Positions 23,483 through 29,690 of a stretch of DNA of 64,000 nt are shown here, one piece after another. The notes beneath the pieces are model-generated. The model searched no databases, had not been told where the DNA came from, and saw only the letters and a program-made list of their open reading frames with translations. Numbering within the stretch: the first letter of the stretch is position 1; the number at the start of each line of letters is the position of its first letter. Location of the stretch: positions 62,001-126,000 of the forward strand of contig NZ_CP126163.1 in assembly GCF_030127105.1 (NCBI RefSeq). The letters run 5' to 3'. Both the position numbers and the translations under genes were made by a program. This stretch comes from Haloarcula pelagica. Lineage in GTDB: Archaea; Halobacteriota; Halobacteria; Halobacteriales; Haloarculaceae.

Positions 23483-23486
23483 CCTG

Positions 23487-23930
23487 ATGCGGCCTCCACT
23501 TGTTGTAGGCGCAGCTGGTAGGACACAGGCTGGGTGTGAGGACGTACGCTATCGTCCGTCTCGACGCAGACCTCGGTACGTCATCGCGGATGTCGATCCG
23601 ACAACGTTCCTGAGTGACTCCTACGACGTGGCGATCGCACGACTGGAGATTCGCTTCTGGTATCCCGCCGGCGTCGACCACGAATACTACTGCATCAATT
23701 GGGTGGAGCCGGACCGAAGCCTGATGCTCGGTTTCCACCAGGACGCTGACCATCCGGAGCTCGGGCCCTGTCATATCCAACTCAATTACGAAGACACGCC
23801 CGTCAACCGGCATGAGGCGACGTTTCTCGACGCGCACCCACTCTCCGTCCTCGATACCCGTCTGCAGCAACTTCCGGCGGCGCTAGAGGCGATTCGCTGG
23901 GAGAATGGCAGGCCCTCGCTTCCCACCTAG
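23487..23930 (+). CDS. TumE-like (DUF6516-related) protein, divergent copy
   Basis: 147 residues from ATG 23487; the frame is open slightly upstream, overlapping the nuclease stop. DVAIARLEIRFWYPAGVDHEYYCINWVEPD followed by HIQLNYEDTPVNRHEATFLDAHPLSVLDTRLQQLPAALEAI aligns in layout with the proteins at 16662 and 46941 (ldIrwf-g--fhY, then a His-rich segment, then LDVv--rL). No winged-helix partner precedes it; it directly follows the Mrr-type gene instead. N-terminus uncertain. Confidence 0.6.
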   Translation: MRPPLVVGAAGRTQAGCEDVRYRPSRRRPRYVIADVDPTTFLSDSYDVAIARLEIRFWYPAGVDHEYYCINWVEPDRSLMLGFHQDADHPELGPCHIQLNYEDTPVNRHEATFLDAHPLSVLDTRLQQLPAALEAIRWENGRPSLPT

Positions 23931-23979
23931 CCGGTCTAGACAGCCAGATATCGCCCAGCGATGCGTAACTAGACCCCAA

Positions 23980-24381
23980 TTACACGCGCTCGAAGCCCTC
24001 AAGCCGGCCATGCGTGAACGTCACTCGATATTTCAGCAGTGACTCCATCTCGTCGGGCAAGTGCGTGATCACGAACCGCCCGTGGAAGTCATCGCGTTCT
24101 GTCCACCCCTCGTGGACTCGCTTTCTGGCGCCGACGAGATAGCGGAAATCGCCGGGTTCGATATCATCTCGACTGGCAAAGGGGCGATCGTCTGGTGGGA
24201 CTGACTCGGCGTGCCACTCCTCTTCGAGCAGTCGCCCATCAGCTGTAATACGGAAGGTCGTCATCCTGGGTCGGGCAATCCCCTTCGTCTGCCAGTCGAT
24301 CGTCTCTGCAGGCGCGACTCCATCCGGGTACTCCGGAAGATGGACATCGTCGTATAGTGTGACAGTATCGAAGAGTCCCAT
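23980..24381 (-). CDS. Hypothetical protein (MGLFDTVTLYDDVHLPEYP family)
   Basis: 133 residues from ATG 24381, preceded by GGAGGTAACACAG, a clear Shine-Dalgarno sequence. Sequence features: LPEYPDGVAPAETIDWQTKGIARPRMTTFRITADGRLLEEEWHAES, then a charged segment, then FHGRFVITHLPDEMESLLKYRVTFTHGRL. It looks like a small all-beta domain; similar phage/plasmid proteins in haloarchaea begin with MGLFDT. Function unknown. Confidence 0.75.
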   Translation of the reverse strand: MGLFDTVTLYDDVHLPEYPDGVAPAETIDWQTKGIARPRMTTFRITADGRLLEEEWHAESVPPDDRPFASRDDIEPGDFRYLVGARKRVHEGWTERDDFHGRFVITHLPDEMESLLKYRVTFTHGRLEGFERV

Positions 24382-24622
24382 CTGTGTTACCTCCACTTGG
24401 AGAGCCAGGGAACCGATAGCACCACAAATGCGGGGTACCAGAACCGTTTGCGGAACGACGTAGTTGGTTCCAGGAGTATATCGCACAGCACTTGCATTCA
24501 GAGTATCGGCGGTGTGCTATATGATGACAGGACAGGGTCTCCGCAGCGTGAAGTTGGCTCAGTCGAACCATCCTGTCCGGGAAAACCGTTACCGAGTAGG
24601 GCACCGTCAGTATGACTTACGT

Positions 24623-25084
24623 ATGGAGCAAGAGCCAGTCTTTCAGGAGGTACAGCGATTTCGCCAGCAGTGGCTCTGGGCGGTGCTTGGGGGCGCAGCA
24701 TTGTTGCTGCTGGCATTAGGCCCAATTTCCTGGGCCGGCCTCATAATCCTCATCCTGGCCGCTGGCCTGATCTACAGTCTCCGTCTCCAGACTGAGGTGA
24801 GAGCTGACGGCATCTATGTCGAGATGTGGCCGTTGCACCGGTCGTTTCGTCGCATTTCGTGGGCAGAAATCGAGTCATATGAGTCGACGGAGTACAACCC
24901 GATCGGTGAGTTCGGTGGCTGGGGCATTCGGTGGGTTCCCGGGAGAATCGCATACAACGTCAGCGGTAATCGTGGTGTCTGGATCGAGCGGACGGACGGA
25001 CGTACGGTGATGATCGGCTCCCAACGCCCGGAGGAGTTTGTCAGGGCCATCGAGGAGATATCCCCAGCCCTTCATGGGGGATAA
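24623..25084 (+). CDS. Membrane protein with two TM helices and PH-like domain (DUF6141-like)
   Basis: 153 residues from ATG 24623 (MEQEPVFQEVQRFRQQWLWA). Two adjacent transmembrane segments (WAVLGGAALLLLALGPISWAGLIILILAAGLIYSL) are followed by a soluble beta-rich domain with RADGIYVEMWPLHRSFRRISWAEIESYESTEYNPIGEFGGWGIR and VWIERTDGRTVMIGSQRPEEF, as in PH-like DUF6141 proteins. Role unknown. Confidence 0.75.
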   Translation: MEQEPVFQEVQRFRQQWLWAVLGGAALLLLALGPISWAGLIILILAAGLIYSLRLQTEVRADGIYVEMWPLHRSFRRISWAEIESYESTEYNPIGEFGGWGIRWVPGRIAYNVSGNRGVWIERTDGRTVMIGSQRPEEFVRAIEEISPALHGG

Positions 25085-25374
25085 CTAACCGTGAGTCAGC
25101 TTCGAAACGCTGCAAAAATCTATCAATAGATACTGGGCCTTCCCCGCTAAGACCCGGGTGATCTGTTTGACCACCTCTGCCGCCTCACACTGCTGTGAGG
25201 GACAGAACCTGTCCGTTCCAAGGAATTCTGTGCGGACACCCGTTGACACGACTGTCCGGCACAAGCGGTTCCCGGGTGCTGCTGCTATCGAATGGGGGAG
25301 AGCACGGCGGTGCGGCCGGTGGTTAGCGTTGGCCTGGCCAGGGTCCTGGCGGAATCGTGGCGCTCCTCACATTC
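25085..25374. other. Intergenic region between convergent genes
   Basis: About 290 bases. A short inverted repeat CCTCACA-CTGC-TGTGAGG lies at 25182-25200 and may be a terminator for either flanking gene. Nothing else recognised. Confidence 0.4.
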
Positions 25375-26094
25375 CTATGCCGGTGCGGTCCTCACACCGT
25401 CGTGAGCCTGCTGCCGTTCGATACGTCGCACGAGATCCTCGTCGAAGACGATGCGTTTCTCGCCCCGTCGCTTCCGGACGGTCGCCGCGTCGTCGCCAAG
25501 ATCCCCAAGGATCTGGAGCACTCGTCGGACGGTCTCGCTGTGTGGCGTGATGTCCAAGCCGGCTTTCAACACTTTCCCGACCTGGCCGGCAGTGAGACAC
25601 CACCCAGCTGGGGCCTTGTCGGCGTAGTCGCGCACGTCCCTCGCGATGAATCTGGCACGCTGCTGGTTGGCCGAGAGCTCGGTTTCGGCGACCGATTCGG
25701 GCAAGGAAACGATATCCTCCAGTGGTGTCTTGGTCTCGATCGTCGGTGACGCTGGCTTTGGCTCTGTCTCCGCGAGGTCGCCTTCGGCGAGTCGATCCCG
25801 AAGCTCGTCGAGGCGCTCCTGAAGATCGGTCTCTGCGACTTTCGTTTTCACTGCTCGCCCGAGCGGGTACCGAGTTCCATCGCTTGCGACGATCTGGATA
25901 TCACGCTCGTCGCCACTGTCCCAGTCGATGTAGGCACGGGATTCGAGTTCGTCGACGCGTTCCTGGAGGCGATCGCGTTCGGCCTCGGCTGCTTTGCGTT
26001 GCTCGCGTTCCGCTTCGAGTTCTGCTCGAAGTTCAGCTGTCTCCTCAGCGACGATCGCTTCGACCTCCTCGCGGGTCAGACAGTCTTCACACAT
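25375..26094 (-). CDS. Coiled-coil protein with C-terminal winged helix
   Basis: 239 residues. It starts MCEDCLTREEVEAIVAEETA, with a CEDC pair, then a long coiled coil (EAEREQRKAAEAERDRLQERVDELESR). The C-terminal 100 residues (RARFIARDVRDYADKAPAGWCLTAGQVGKVLKAGLDITPHSETVRRVLQILGDLGDDAATVRKRRGEKRIVFDEDLVRRI) form a winged helix with recognition helix HSETVRRVLQIL. This layout suits a plasmid partition or replication regulator; function inferred only. A degenerate copy of the leader element (TTCGCCGGGGGTGAGGG) lies just before the ATG. Confidence 0.75.
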   Translation of the reverse strand: MCEDCLTREEVEAIVAEETAELRAELEAEREQRKAAEAERDRLQERVDELESRAYIDWDSGDERDIQIVASDGTRYPLGRAVKTKVAETDLQERLDELRDRLAEGDLAETEPKPASPTIETKTPLEDIVSLPESVAETELSANQQRARFIARDVRDYADKAPAGWCLTAGQVGKVLKAGLDITPHSETVRRVLQILGDLGDDAATVRKRRGEKRIVFDEDLVRRIERQQAHDGVRTAPA

Positions 26095-26448
26095 CGGCCC
26101 TCACCCCCGGCGAAATCGAGGTGTCTCGGGGACCGGTGTGGTGTCGATCCGACTGCGTGCTGTGGAACATCTGTTCGGGCATCTGCAGACCCGTCCCCGG
26201 ACTCGAACCGGGACAAACCGACCTCGGAACGGGCATCGCGATATGGCTGTAGCTCGCGAGTGGTCGCTGCGCTGGCCGTTCATCACTGCGCGGGTGGTAA
26301 CTACCCGCCTAAGCGTGGATTCGGTGGTCGCTCATTGGCGGGACGAGACGGGACCATCACTGGAGGAGCCCCGCTTTGGGGCAGCAGCGGCGACCGGGGC
26401 TCGACCAAGATCGGAAACGTTCCATCCCCCGCATAATCTTGATCGGGC
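26095..26448. other. Intergenic region containing a tRNA-like mini-fold
   Basis: About 350 bases without a gene. It contains the tRNA-like element at 26189-26234, described separately. The rest shows no recognised feature. Confidence 0.45.
26189..26234 (-). other. tRNA-like T-arm/acceptor mini-fold or tRNA relic
   Basis: Minus strand: GCCCGTT, then CCGAGGTCGG-TTTGT, then CCCGG-TTCGAGT-CCGGG, then GACGGGT. The T-arm is perfect (5-bp stem, 7-base loop TTCGAGT) and the flanks can pair as a 7-bp acceptor-like stem with two G-T wobbles. There is no anticodon arm. It could be a tRNA 3'-end left from element integration, or a small tRNA-like RNA element. Confidence 0.45.
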
Positions 26449-26730
26449 TCAGTGTGACGCACAGCTGCATTGCTCCTTGTCGAGTCGCTCGATTGCCTGT
26501 CGTGGGATCGCTAAGACCTGCAAGTCAGTCTGGCGGAGTGCGTGGACGAGCTCCCGTCGTCCTGCTGGGTCACCCGCAGTCTCTCGCAGGCGTCGCTGGT
26601 GCCTAGGTGGTAACTCCGCACAGAGGACCGCTCGGAGAGACTCTTCGCGGACTTCGGTGACCAACAGCCAGGGGTCGCTGTCGTAGTCGGCGAGTGTGAT
26701 GCACTCGCCCAGTTCGGGCAGGCGACTCAT
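26449..26730 (-). CDS. Hypothetical protein, 93 aa
   Basis: MSRLPELGECITLADYDSDP, then LLVTEVREESLRAVLCAELPPRHQRRLRE and DLQVLAIPRQAIERLDKEQ. A Shine-Dalgarno sequence GGAGGTGG lies six bases before the ATG at 26730. The first 40 residues look beta-rich. It may be the downstream gene of the weak frame at 26727-27065, whose stop overlaps this start. Confidence 0.65.
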   Translation of the reverse strand: MSRLPELGECITLADYDSDPWLLVTEVREESLRAVLCAELPPRHQRRLRETAGDPAGRRELVHALRQTDLQVLAIPRQAIERLDKEQCSCASH

Positions 26731-27065
26731 CGGCCACCTCCGAGATGGCCGCCCTCGGGCGGTCCAGAAAGCTTATTCCGGGCCTGCCCACACCGACCGA
26801 GTGGGTCCCGGTTCCCGCTTCGCAGTCCCCTCTCACTTGCCCCAAGCGCATCCACCGGGGCCCGATTGCCCACCTGTTTCAGCGCCGACCGCGGGTCTGA
26901 CATGGTGCCCCGCGGGTCGGCGATCCCTCTTTGGGTTTCCAGTATGTTTGGTAGGGATGACTCTCGGTGCGGGGGCGTTCGCTTTCGAGGTCCAGGTAGG
27001 TGCTCACCCAGGCGTGTAAGGACAAATGGGTGTGTGAGTCCAGACGAGTTGTTGACGATGCCCAT
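26727..27065 (-). CDS. Doubtful 112-aa ORF coupled to downstream gene
   Basis: From ATG 27065 (MGIVNNSSGLTHPFVLTRLG), with a strong GGGAGGTGG six bases upstream and a stop overlapping the next start. These translation signals favour a real gene, but the second half is Gly/Arg-rich (NRAPVDALGASERGLRSGNRDPLG) and overlaps strong hairpins on the opposite strand at 26803-26922. It may be only a short leader peptide or an artefact. Confidence 0.3.
   Translation of the reverse strand: MGIVNNSSGLTHPFVLTRLGEHLPGPRKRTPPHRESSLPNILETQRGIADPRGTMSDPRSALKQVGNRAPVDALGASERGLRSGNRDPLGRCGQARNKLSGPPEGGHLGGGR
26803..26922 (+). ncRNA. Hairpin-rich segment at left end of structured cluster
   Basis: GGGTCCCGG (26803-26811) can pair with CCGGGGCCC (26855-26863), and CGCCGACC-GCGGG (26883-26895) pairs with CCCGC-GGGTCGGCG (26909-26922) with a single bulge. 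A TTATTCC element lies about 28 bases before the first stem. This resembles the units further right, but a coding frame exists on the other strand, so confidence is low. Confidence 0.3.
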
Positions 27066-27091
27066 CAGGAACCACCTCCCGAATGAGTGGA

Positions 27092-27132
27092 AACCGCAGT
27101 ACAGCGCTCGATATCGACCGACGGTTTATCAC
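27092..27132 (+). promoter_or_regulatory. Duplicated promoter box, copy 1
   Basis: A 25-base block starting AACCGCAGTACAGCGCT and ending CGATATCG, followed by a TATA-like TTTATCAC (27125-27132). The block recurs with one difference at 27266, again followed by TTTATTAG. It precedes stem-closed segment 1. Confidence 0.6.
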
Positions 27133-27149
27133 GACTCTGCCCTATCTCG

Positions 27150-27222
27150 TTGGTGGGGCCCTGTTTGACCCCGTGCTCACTCCTGAGCATTGACCCATCA
27201 ATTGCCCCAGGGCCCCGTTTTT
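27150..27222 (+). ncRNA. Candidate small RNA 1 (long-range stem, internal hairpin, T-run)
   Basis: GGGGCCCTG (27155-27163) is a perfect complement of CAGGGCCCC (27208-27216), followed by GTTTTT as a possible terminator. Inside is a perfect hairpin TGCTCA-CTCC-TGAGCA (27174-27189). The closing stem starts about 25 bases after the TATA-like element of the duplicated promoter box, which is where transcription should begin. No plausible protein is encoded. Product and role unknown. Confidence 0.5.
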
Positions 27223-27265
27223 GCATGAGCTGGAACGTGGTCGTAGACACAGTAGACCCAGAGAG

Positions 27266-27306
27266 AACCGCAGTACAGCGCTTGATATCGGACCACCGTT
27301 TATTAG
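27266..27306 (+). promoter_or_regulatory. Duplicated promoter box, copy 2
   Basis: Same 25-base block as at 27092 with one T/C difference (AACCGCAGTACAGCGCT then TGATATCG without shift), followed by TTTATTAG (27299-27306). Confidence 0.6.
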
Positions 27307-27326
27307 GCAGCCGTGTGGGAAGTTTC

Positions 27327-27392
27327 GTGGGGCCCTGGATACCCTCGCTCTCTTCCCCGTGAGTACTCGCCACACTCGCACCGGGGCCCCAG
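27327..27392 (+). ncRNA. Candidate small RNA 2 (paralogue of RNA 1)
   Basis: GGGGCCCTGG (27329-27338) pairs with CCGGGGCCCC (27381-27390), ten pairs with one G-T wobble. The stem sequence GTGGGGCCCTG is identical to the 5' stem of candidate RNA 1, and the promoter box is duplicated too. The interior differs. A stem kept by different 3' strands in the two units supports RNA function. Confidence 0.5.
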
Positions 27393-27485
27393 TTCTGGCT
27401 TGCAGCTGTAGCCGAATCCAATAGCATGTGTGTTGGTAGCATCGTGATGCAACAATTACATCTACAACCGACAGCGTAGGGAATG

Positions 27486-27597
27486 GTGCCGGCGTAGCAA
27501 GGTCCGCTTTGTCCGGCACGATTGTCAGAGGCACGCGACGACTGGCCTCGTCGCCTGGGTCGATGGGGCCAGCTGTCGCATAGAGACATACGACAGC
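27486..27597. repeat. Three consecutive perfect hairpins
   Basis: GTGCCGG (27486-27492) with CCGGCAC (27513-27519); GCGACGA (27535-27541) with TCGTCGC (27548-27554); GCTGTCG (27572-27578) with CGACAGC (27591-27597). Each has a perfect 7-bp stem, within 112 bases of DNA that encodes nothing recognisable. They continue the structured cluster between candidate RNAs 2 and 3. Confidence 0.6.
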
Positions 27598-27625
27598 GGT
27601 TCTCACAGCGGTAGTTATGCTGGAT

Positions 27626-27705
27626 TCCTACGTAGGACTGCGCAGGGACCCGGTTCGCCACCCGTTCGGTGGCAGTATGCCTCTGACACCATCCATCCGG
27701 GTCCC
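27626..27705 (+). ncRNA. Candidate small RNA 3 with upstream palindrome
   Basis: GGGACCCGG (27645-27653) is a perfect complement of CCGGGTCCC (27697-27705); nested inside is GCCACC-CGTTC-GGTGGC (27657-27673), also perfect. Just upstream is the palindrome TCCTACGTAGGA (27626-27637). The fold is a long closing stem with an internal hairpin, like candidate RNA 1. No terminal T-run is seen. Confidence 0.45.
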
Positions 27706-27738
27706 GGTTCTGTCCTGCCGAGTGCCGACGGTGCCAGC

Positions 27739-28059
27739 TCATTGCCGATCACCACCGTCGGCGACGACCTGGCGGGTGTCACAGACGCTCGCGAGCGTTT
27801 CGGCCTGAGCCTGGAGGCAGCTCTCGCCAGCGTCGGTCAGGCGATAGGCGTTCGTGCGCTCGTCCAGGGACTCTCGGCTGACGAGCCCGGCCTCGACCAG
27901 CTCGTCGAGGTTCTGGTAGAGCCGACTGTGGTTGATCGGCTTGGGATAGTGCTCGTCGAGGTAGTCTTTGAGCGCGAGGCCGTAGGGCTCGTCCGCGACG
28001 CCGGCGATGGCCGTCAGCAGATCCCGCTGGAAGCCCGTGAGTTCGTGGTAGGTCGTCAT
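27739..28059 (-). CDS. PadR-like winged-helix regulator
   Basis: 106 residues, MTTYHELTGFQRDLLTAIAG, then GLALKDYLDEHYPKPINHSRLYQNLDELVEAGLVSRESLDERTNAYRLTDAG, the PadR-type winged helix in which a recognition helix (INHSRLYQNLDELV) is followed by the wing. GGGTGAG lies 5 bases upstream of the ATG as ribosome site. It is transcribed toward the structured RNA cluster and may regulate it. The TGAACGGGAG repeats upstream are candidate operators. Confidence 0.8.
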   Translation of the reverse strand: MTTYHELTGFQRDLLTAIAGVADEPYGLALKDYLDEHYPKPINHSRLYQNLDELVEAGLVSRESLDERTNAYRLTDAGESCLQAQAETLASVCDTRQVVADGGDRQ

Positions 28060-28459
28060 GCGTGCTCACCCACGAGCGAGGGGTCGGCGGTGGCTAGGAT
28101 AAGCCTGAGCCGGCGGTGTGAACGGGAGCCCATTTGCGGGGTTCGATTCTCGTCTGTGGGCCGCTGTGGGTGGTTCGTGGGCCGCTCGGTCGATGAACGG
28201 GAGATGAACGGGAGTGAACGGGAGCCGCGCTGTCTGGTGGGTTCGACCGTGAACGGGAGCGGTCGCGAGCGATGCCTCTCGTCGTGAGTGGGCGTGGTCG
28301 TTCTCATGGCTTCGGTGCGACGCCGCGGTGGGTGGACGTCGCTCTATCTGCCCATGTTCGGCTATGTCTACTTAATACTTTCCGCACGACAACTAATTAC
28401 CGTCCGTATATTAAAACAGACCGCCGATATTTTCTAAGTCGGTCGCCACACCAGAGATA
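28060..28459. other. Divergent intergenic region with TGAACGGGAG repeats
   Basis: About 400 bases between divergent HTH genes. It holds five copies of TGAACGGGAG (28119, 28194, 28205, 28215, 28250), two GTGGGCCGCT copies (28157 and 28178), and an AT-rich promoter part (28365-28440, ACTTAATACTTTCC and GTATATTAAAAC). A minus-strand frame (28056-28307) overlaps the PadR start but its translation just reflects the repeats. Confidence 0.6.
28119..28259. repeat. Five TGAACGGGAG direct repeats (iteron-like)
   Basis: Starts: 28119, 28194, 28205, 28215, 28250. The three middle copies are spaced 10-11 bases apart, one helical turn, so a protein could bind them cooperatively on one face. All have the same orientation. 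Candidate operator for the adjacent regulators or small origin iterons. Confidence 0.7.
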
Positions 28460-28705
28460 ATGTCTGATCCGGGCCGGAAGCCGACAGTTTCTGATGTGGA
28501 GATACTGCGTGAGTTCGCTCTCTGCCCGGATCCGTTCATGCACGCTACAGAGCTGGCCGAAGTTGTTGGTCTGTCCCGCCAGGGCGTCCACAAACGGTTA
28601 GAGCAACTGCAGGACGAGGGATATTTAGACAGCAAGATGACTGGGGGAACTCGCAACTGGTGGCTCACTGATGAAGGACGAACTTATCTTTCCGAAGAGT
28701 CCTGA
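28460..28705 (+). CDS. Winged-helix DNA-binding protein
   Basis: 81 residues: VSDVEILREFALCPDPFMHATELAEVVGLSRQGVHKRLEQLQDEGYLDSKMTGGTRNWWLTDEGRTYL. The recognition helix is SRQGVHKRLEQLQ. Its 3' end overlaps the convergent gene by 22 bases, and that gene encodes a related winged helix. The AT-rich leader fits a promoter. Probably a small regulator of phage/plasmid type. Confidence 0.8.
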   Translation: MSDPGRKPTVSDVEILREFALCPDPFMHATELAEVVGLSRQGVHKRLEQLQDEGYLDSKMTGGTRNWWLTDEGRTYLSEES

Positions 28706-28923
28706 CTCTCGCAGCGCCACCAACCGACCATAGTCGAGGTTGGCTTCTTTCTGTGAATACGGCCCTCATTCCACAGTTGCTTGAGCCTCTTGTTGATGGC
28801 TGTTCGGCTGATCGGGAGGTGTGTCTCTAATTCGCCTGCTGTGACGAATGGGCCCTCAATCTCCTCGAAAGTGTCTAGGAGCTCCTGATCGCTGACTTGC
28901 TCATTTCCATGTGTGGTACTCAT
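28684..28923 (-). CDS. Winged-helix DNA-binding protein
   Basis: 79 residues from ATG 28923 (MSTTHGNEQVSDQELLDTFE): TAGELETHLPISRTAINKRLKQLWNEGRIHRKKPTSTMVGWWR. Recognition helix SRTAINKRLKQLW is similar to SRQGVHKRLEQLQ in the convergent neighbour. The overlapping 3' ends make the two mRNAs antisense over at least 22 bases. Confidence 0.8.
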   Translation of the reverse strand: MSTTHGNEQVSDQELLDTFEEIEGPFVTAGELETHLPISRTAINKRLKQLWNEGRIHRKKPTSTMVGWWRCESQDSSER

Positions 28924-29075
28924 ACAGCATCCCGATATTAGTTTCCGCATGGAAAGAATTTATGGTGGTTGCGTAACATAGAATGAGACAGGAACATACG
29001 CGCCGCTGGCCGGTTTCTCACGAAATCGCCCCGGTGCTTGGAACACCGAGGCGCGTGGTTCCGTTCCAAGAACCA

Positions 29076-29414
29076 ATGGCAACTACGCAATCCAGTTCAC
29101 AAGAACGTACCGGCCTCCCGTATGGGACTGCGCTCATCGGGATCGACACCAACGGACACGAGCATCGGTTTGCTGGCGCCGTGGCTGATCACCGCGTGTT
29201 CATCTGCGACGGTAGCGAGGTCCTGGAAGTCCACGATCTCGACGCGCTCGCTGCGGCAGGCGTGCTCGAACCTGTGACGTATGACGGAGAGCCATACGAC
29301 GCGACCACGCCGCGAGCGTGGATCGAGGCGTGGGCAGCTGACTGTGGTGGCTGGTCCGAGGTTCGACTCGACGAGTCGCTGGTCGGGCAGCTCGTTCGTG
29401 AGGTGGACGGATGA
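29076..29414 (+). CDS. Hypothetical protein, first gene of a pair
   Basis: 112 residues from ATG 29076 (MATTQSSSQERTGLPYGTAL): a beta-rich acidic domain (IGIDTNGHEHRFAGAVADHRVFICDGSEVLEVHDLDALAAAGVLEPV) and a short C-terminal helix. The frame runs farther upstream but the composition changes there. Overlaps the next small gene by four bases (ATGA). Function unknown. Confidence 0.7.
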   Translation: MATTQSSSQERTGLPYGTALIGIDTNGHEHRFAGAVADHRVFICDGSEVLEVHDLDALAAAGVLEPVTYDGEPYDATTPRAWIEAWAADCGGWSEVRLDESLVGQLVREVDG

Positions 29415-29590
29415 CCCAGTCCATCGCCGATGCGAAGGGGTTCGTGTGGGAACCGGTGCGTGGCCCCAAGCGGAAGATCGAGTTCGAGCCGCGATCCGAC
29501 GGGAGTTTCGAGCGGGTTGAATCGGTCTGGAACGGGTGCAAGTGGCGGGTGACCGGGCGGGAGGTCGTGACGACGATGCGGCGGATTTGA
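29411..29590 (+). CDS. Small hypothetical protein, 59 aa
   Basis: MTQSIADAKGFVWEPVRGPK to WRVTGREVVTTMRRI. Beta-rich and basic at the C-terminus. Four-base overlap with the upstream gene supports a two-gene unit. A mutated copy of its 3' end (VTGREVV then frameshift) lies at 31459-31505. Confidence 0.75.
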   Translation: MTQSIADAKGFVWEPVRGPKRKIEFEPRSDGSFERVESVWNGCKWRVTGREVVTTMRRI

Positions 29591-29690
29591 GTCAGGCAAA
29601 GAGCTTCGGAACACGCGTTTTTATTTCTCAACTTAATTGATGGTGAGAGTAGGCAATACCCGAGTTCAATCAATTGATATAAGTGGTCTA

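Noticed and set aside
23466-23486. Earlier ATG for the TumE-like gene
   Set aside because: It would overlap the end of the nuclease gene by 17 bases with no ribosome site; the ATG at 23487 is preferred, though neither is proven.
28056-28307. 83-codon minus frame overlapping the PadR-like start
   Set aside because: Its translation is produced by the TGAACGGGAG repeats (RSLPF copies) and shows no independent coding features.
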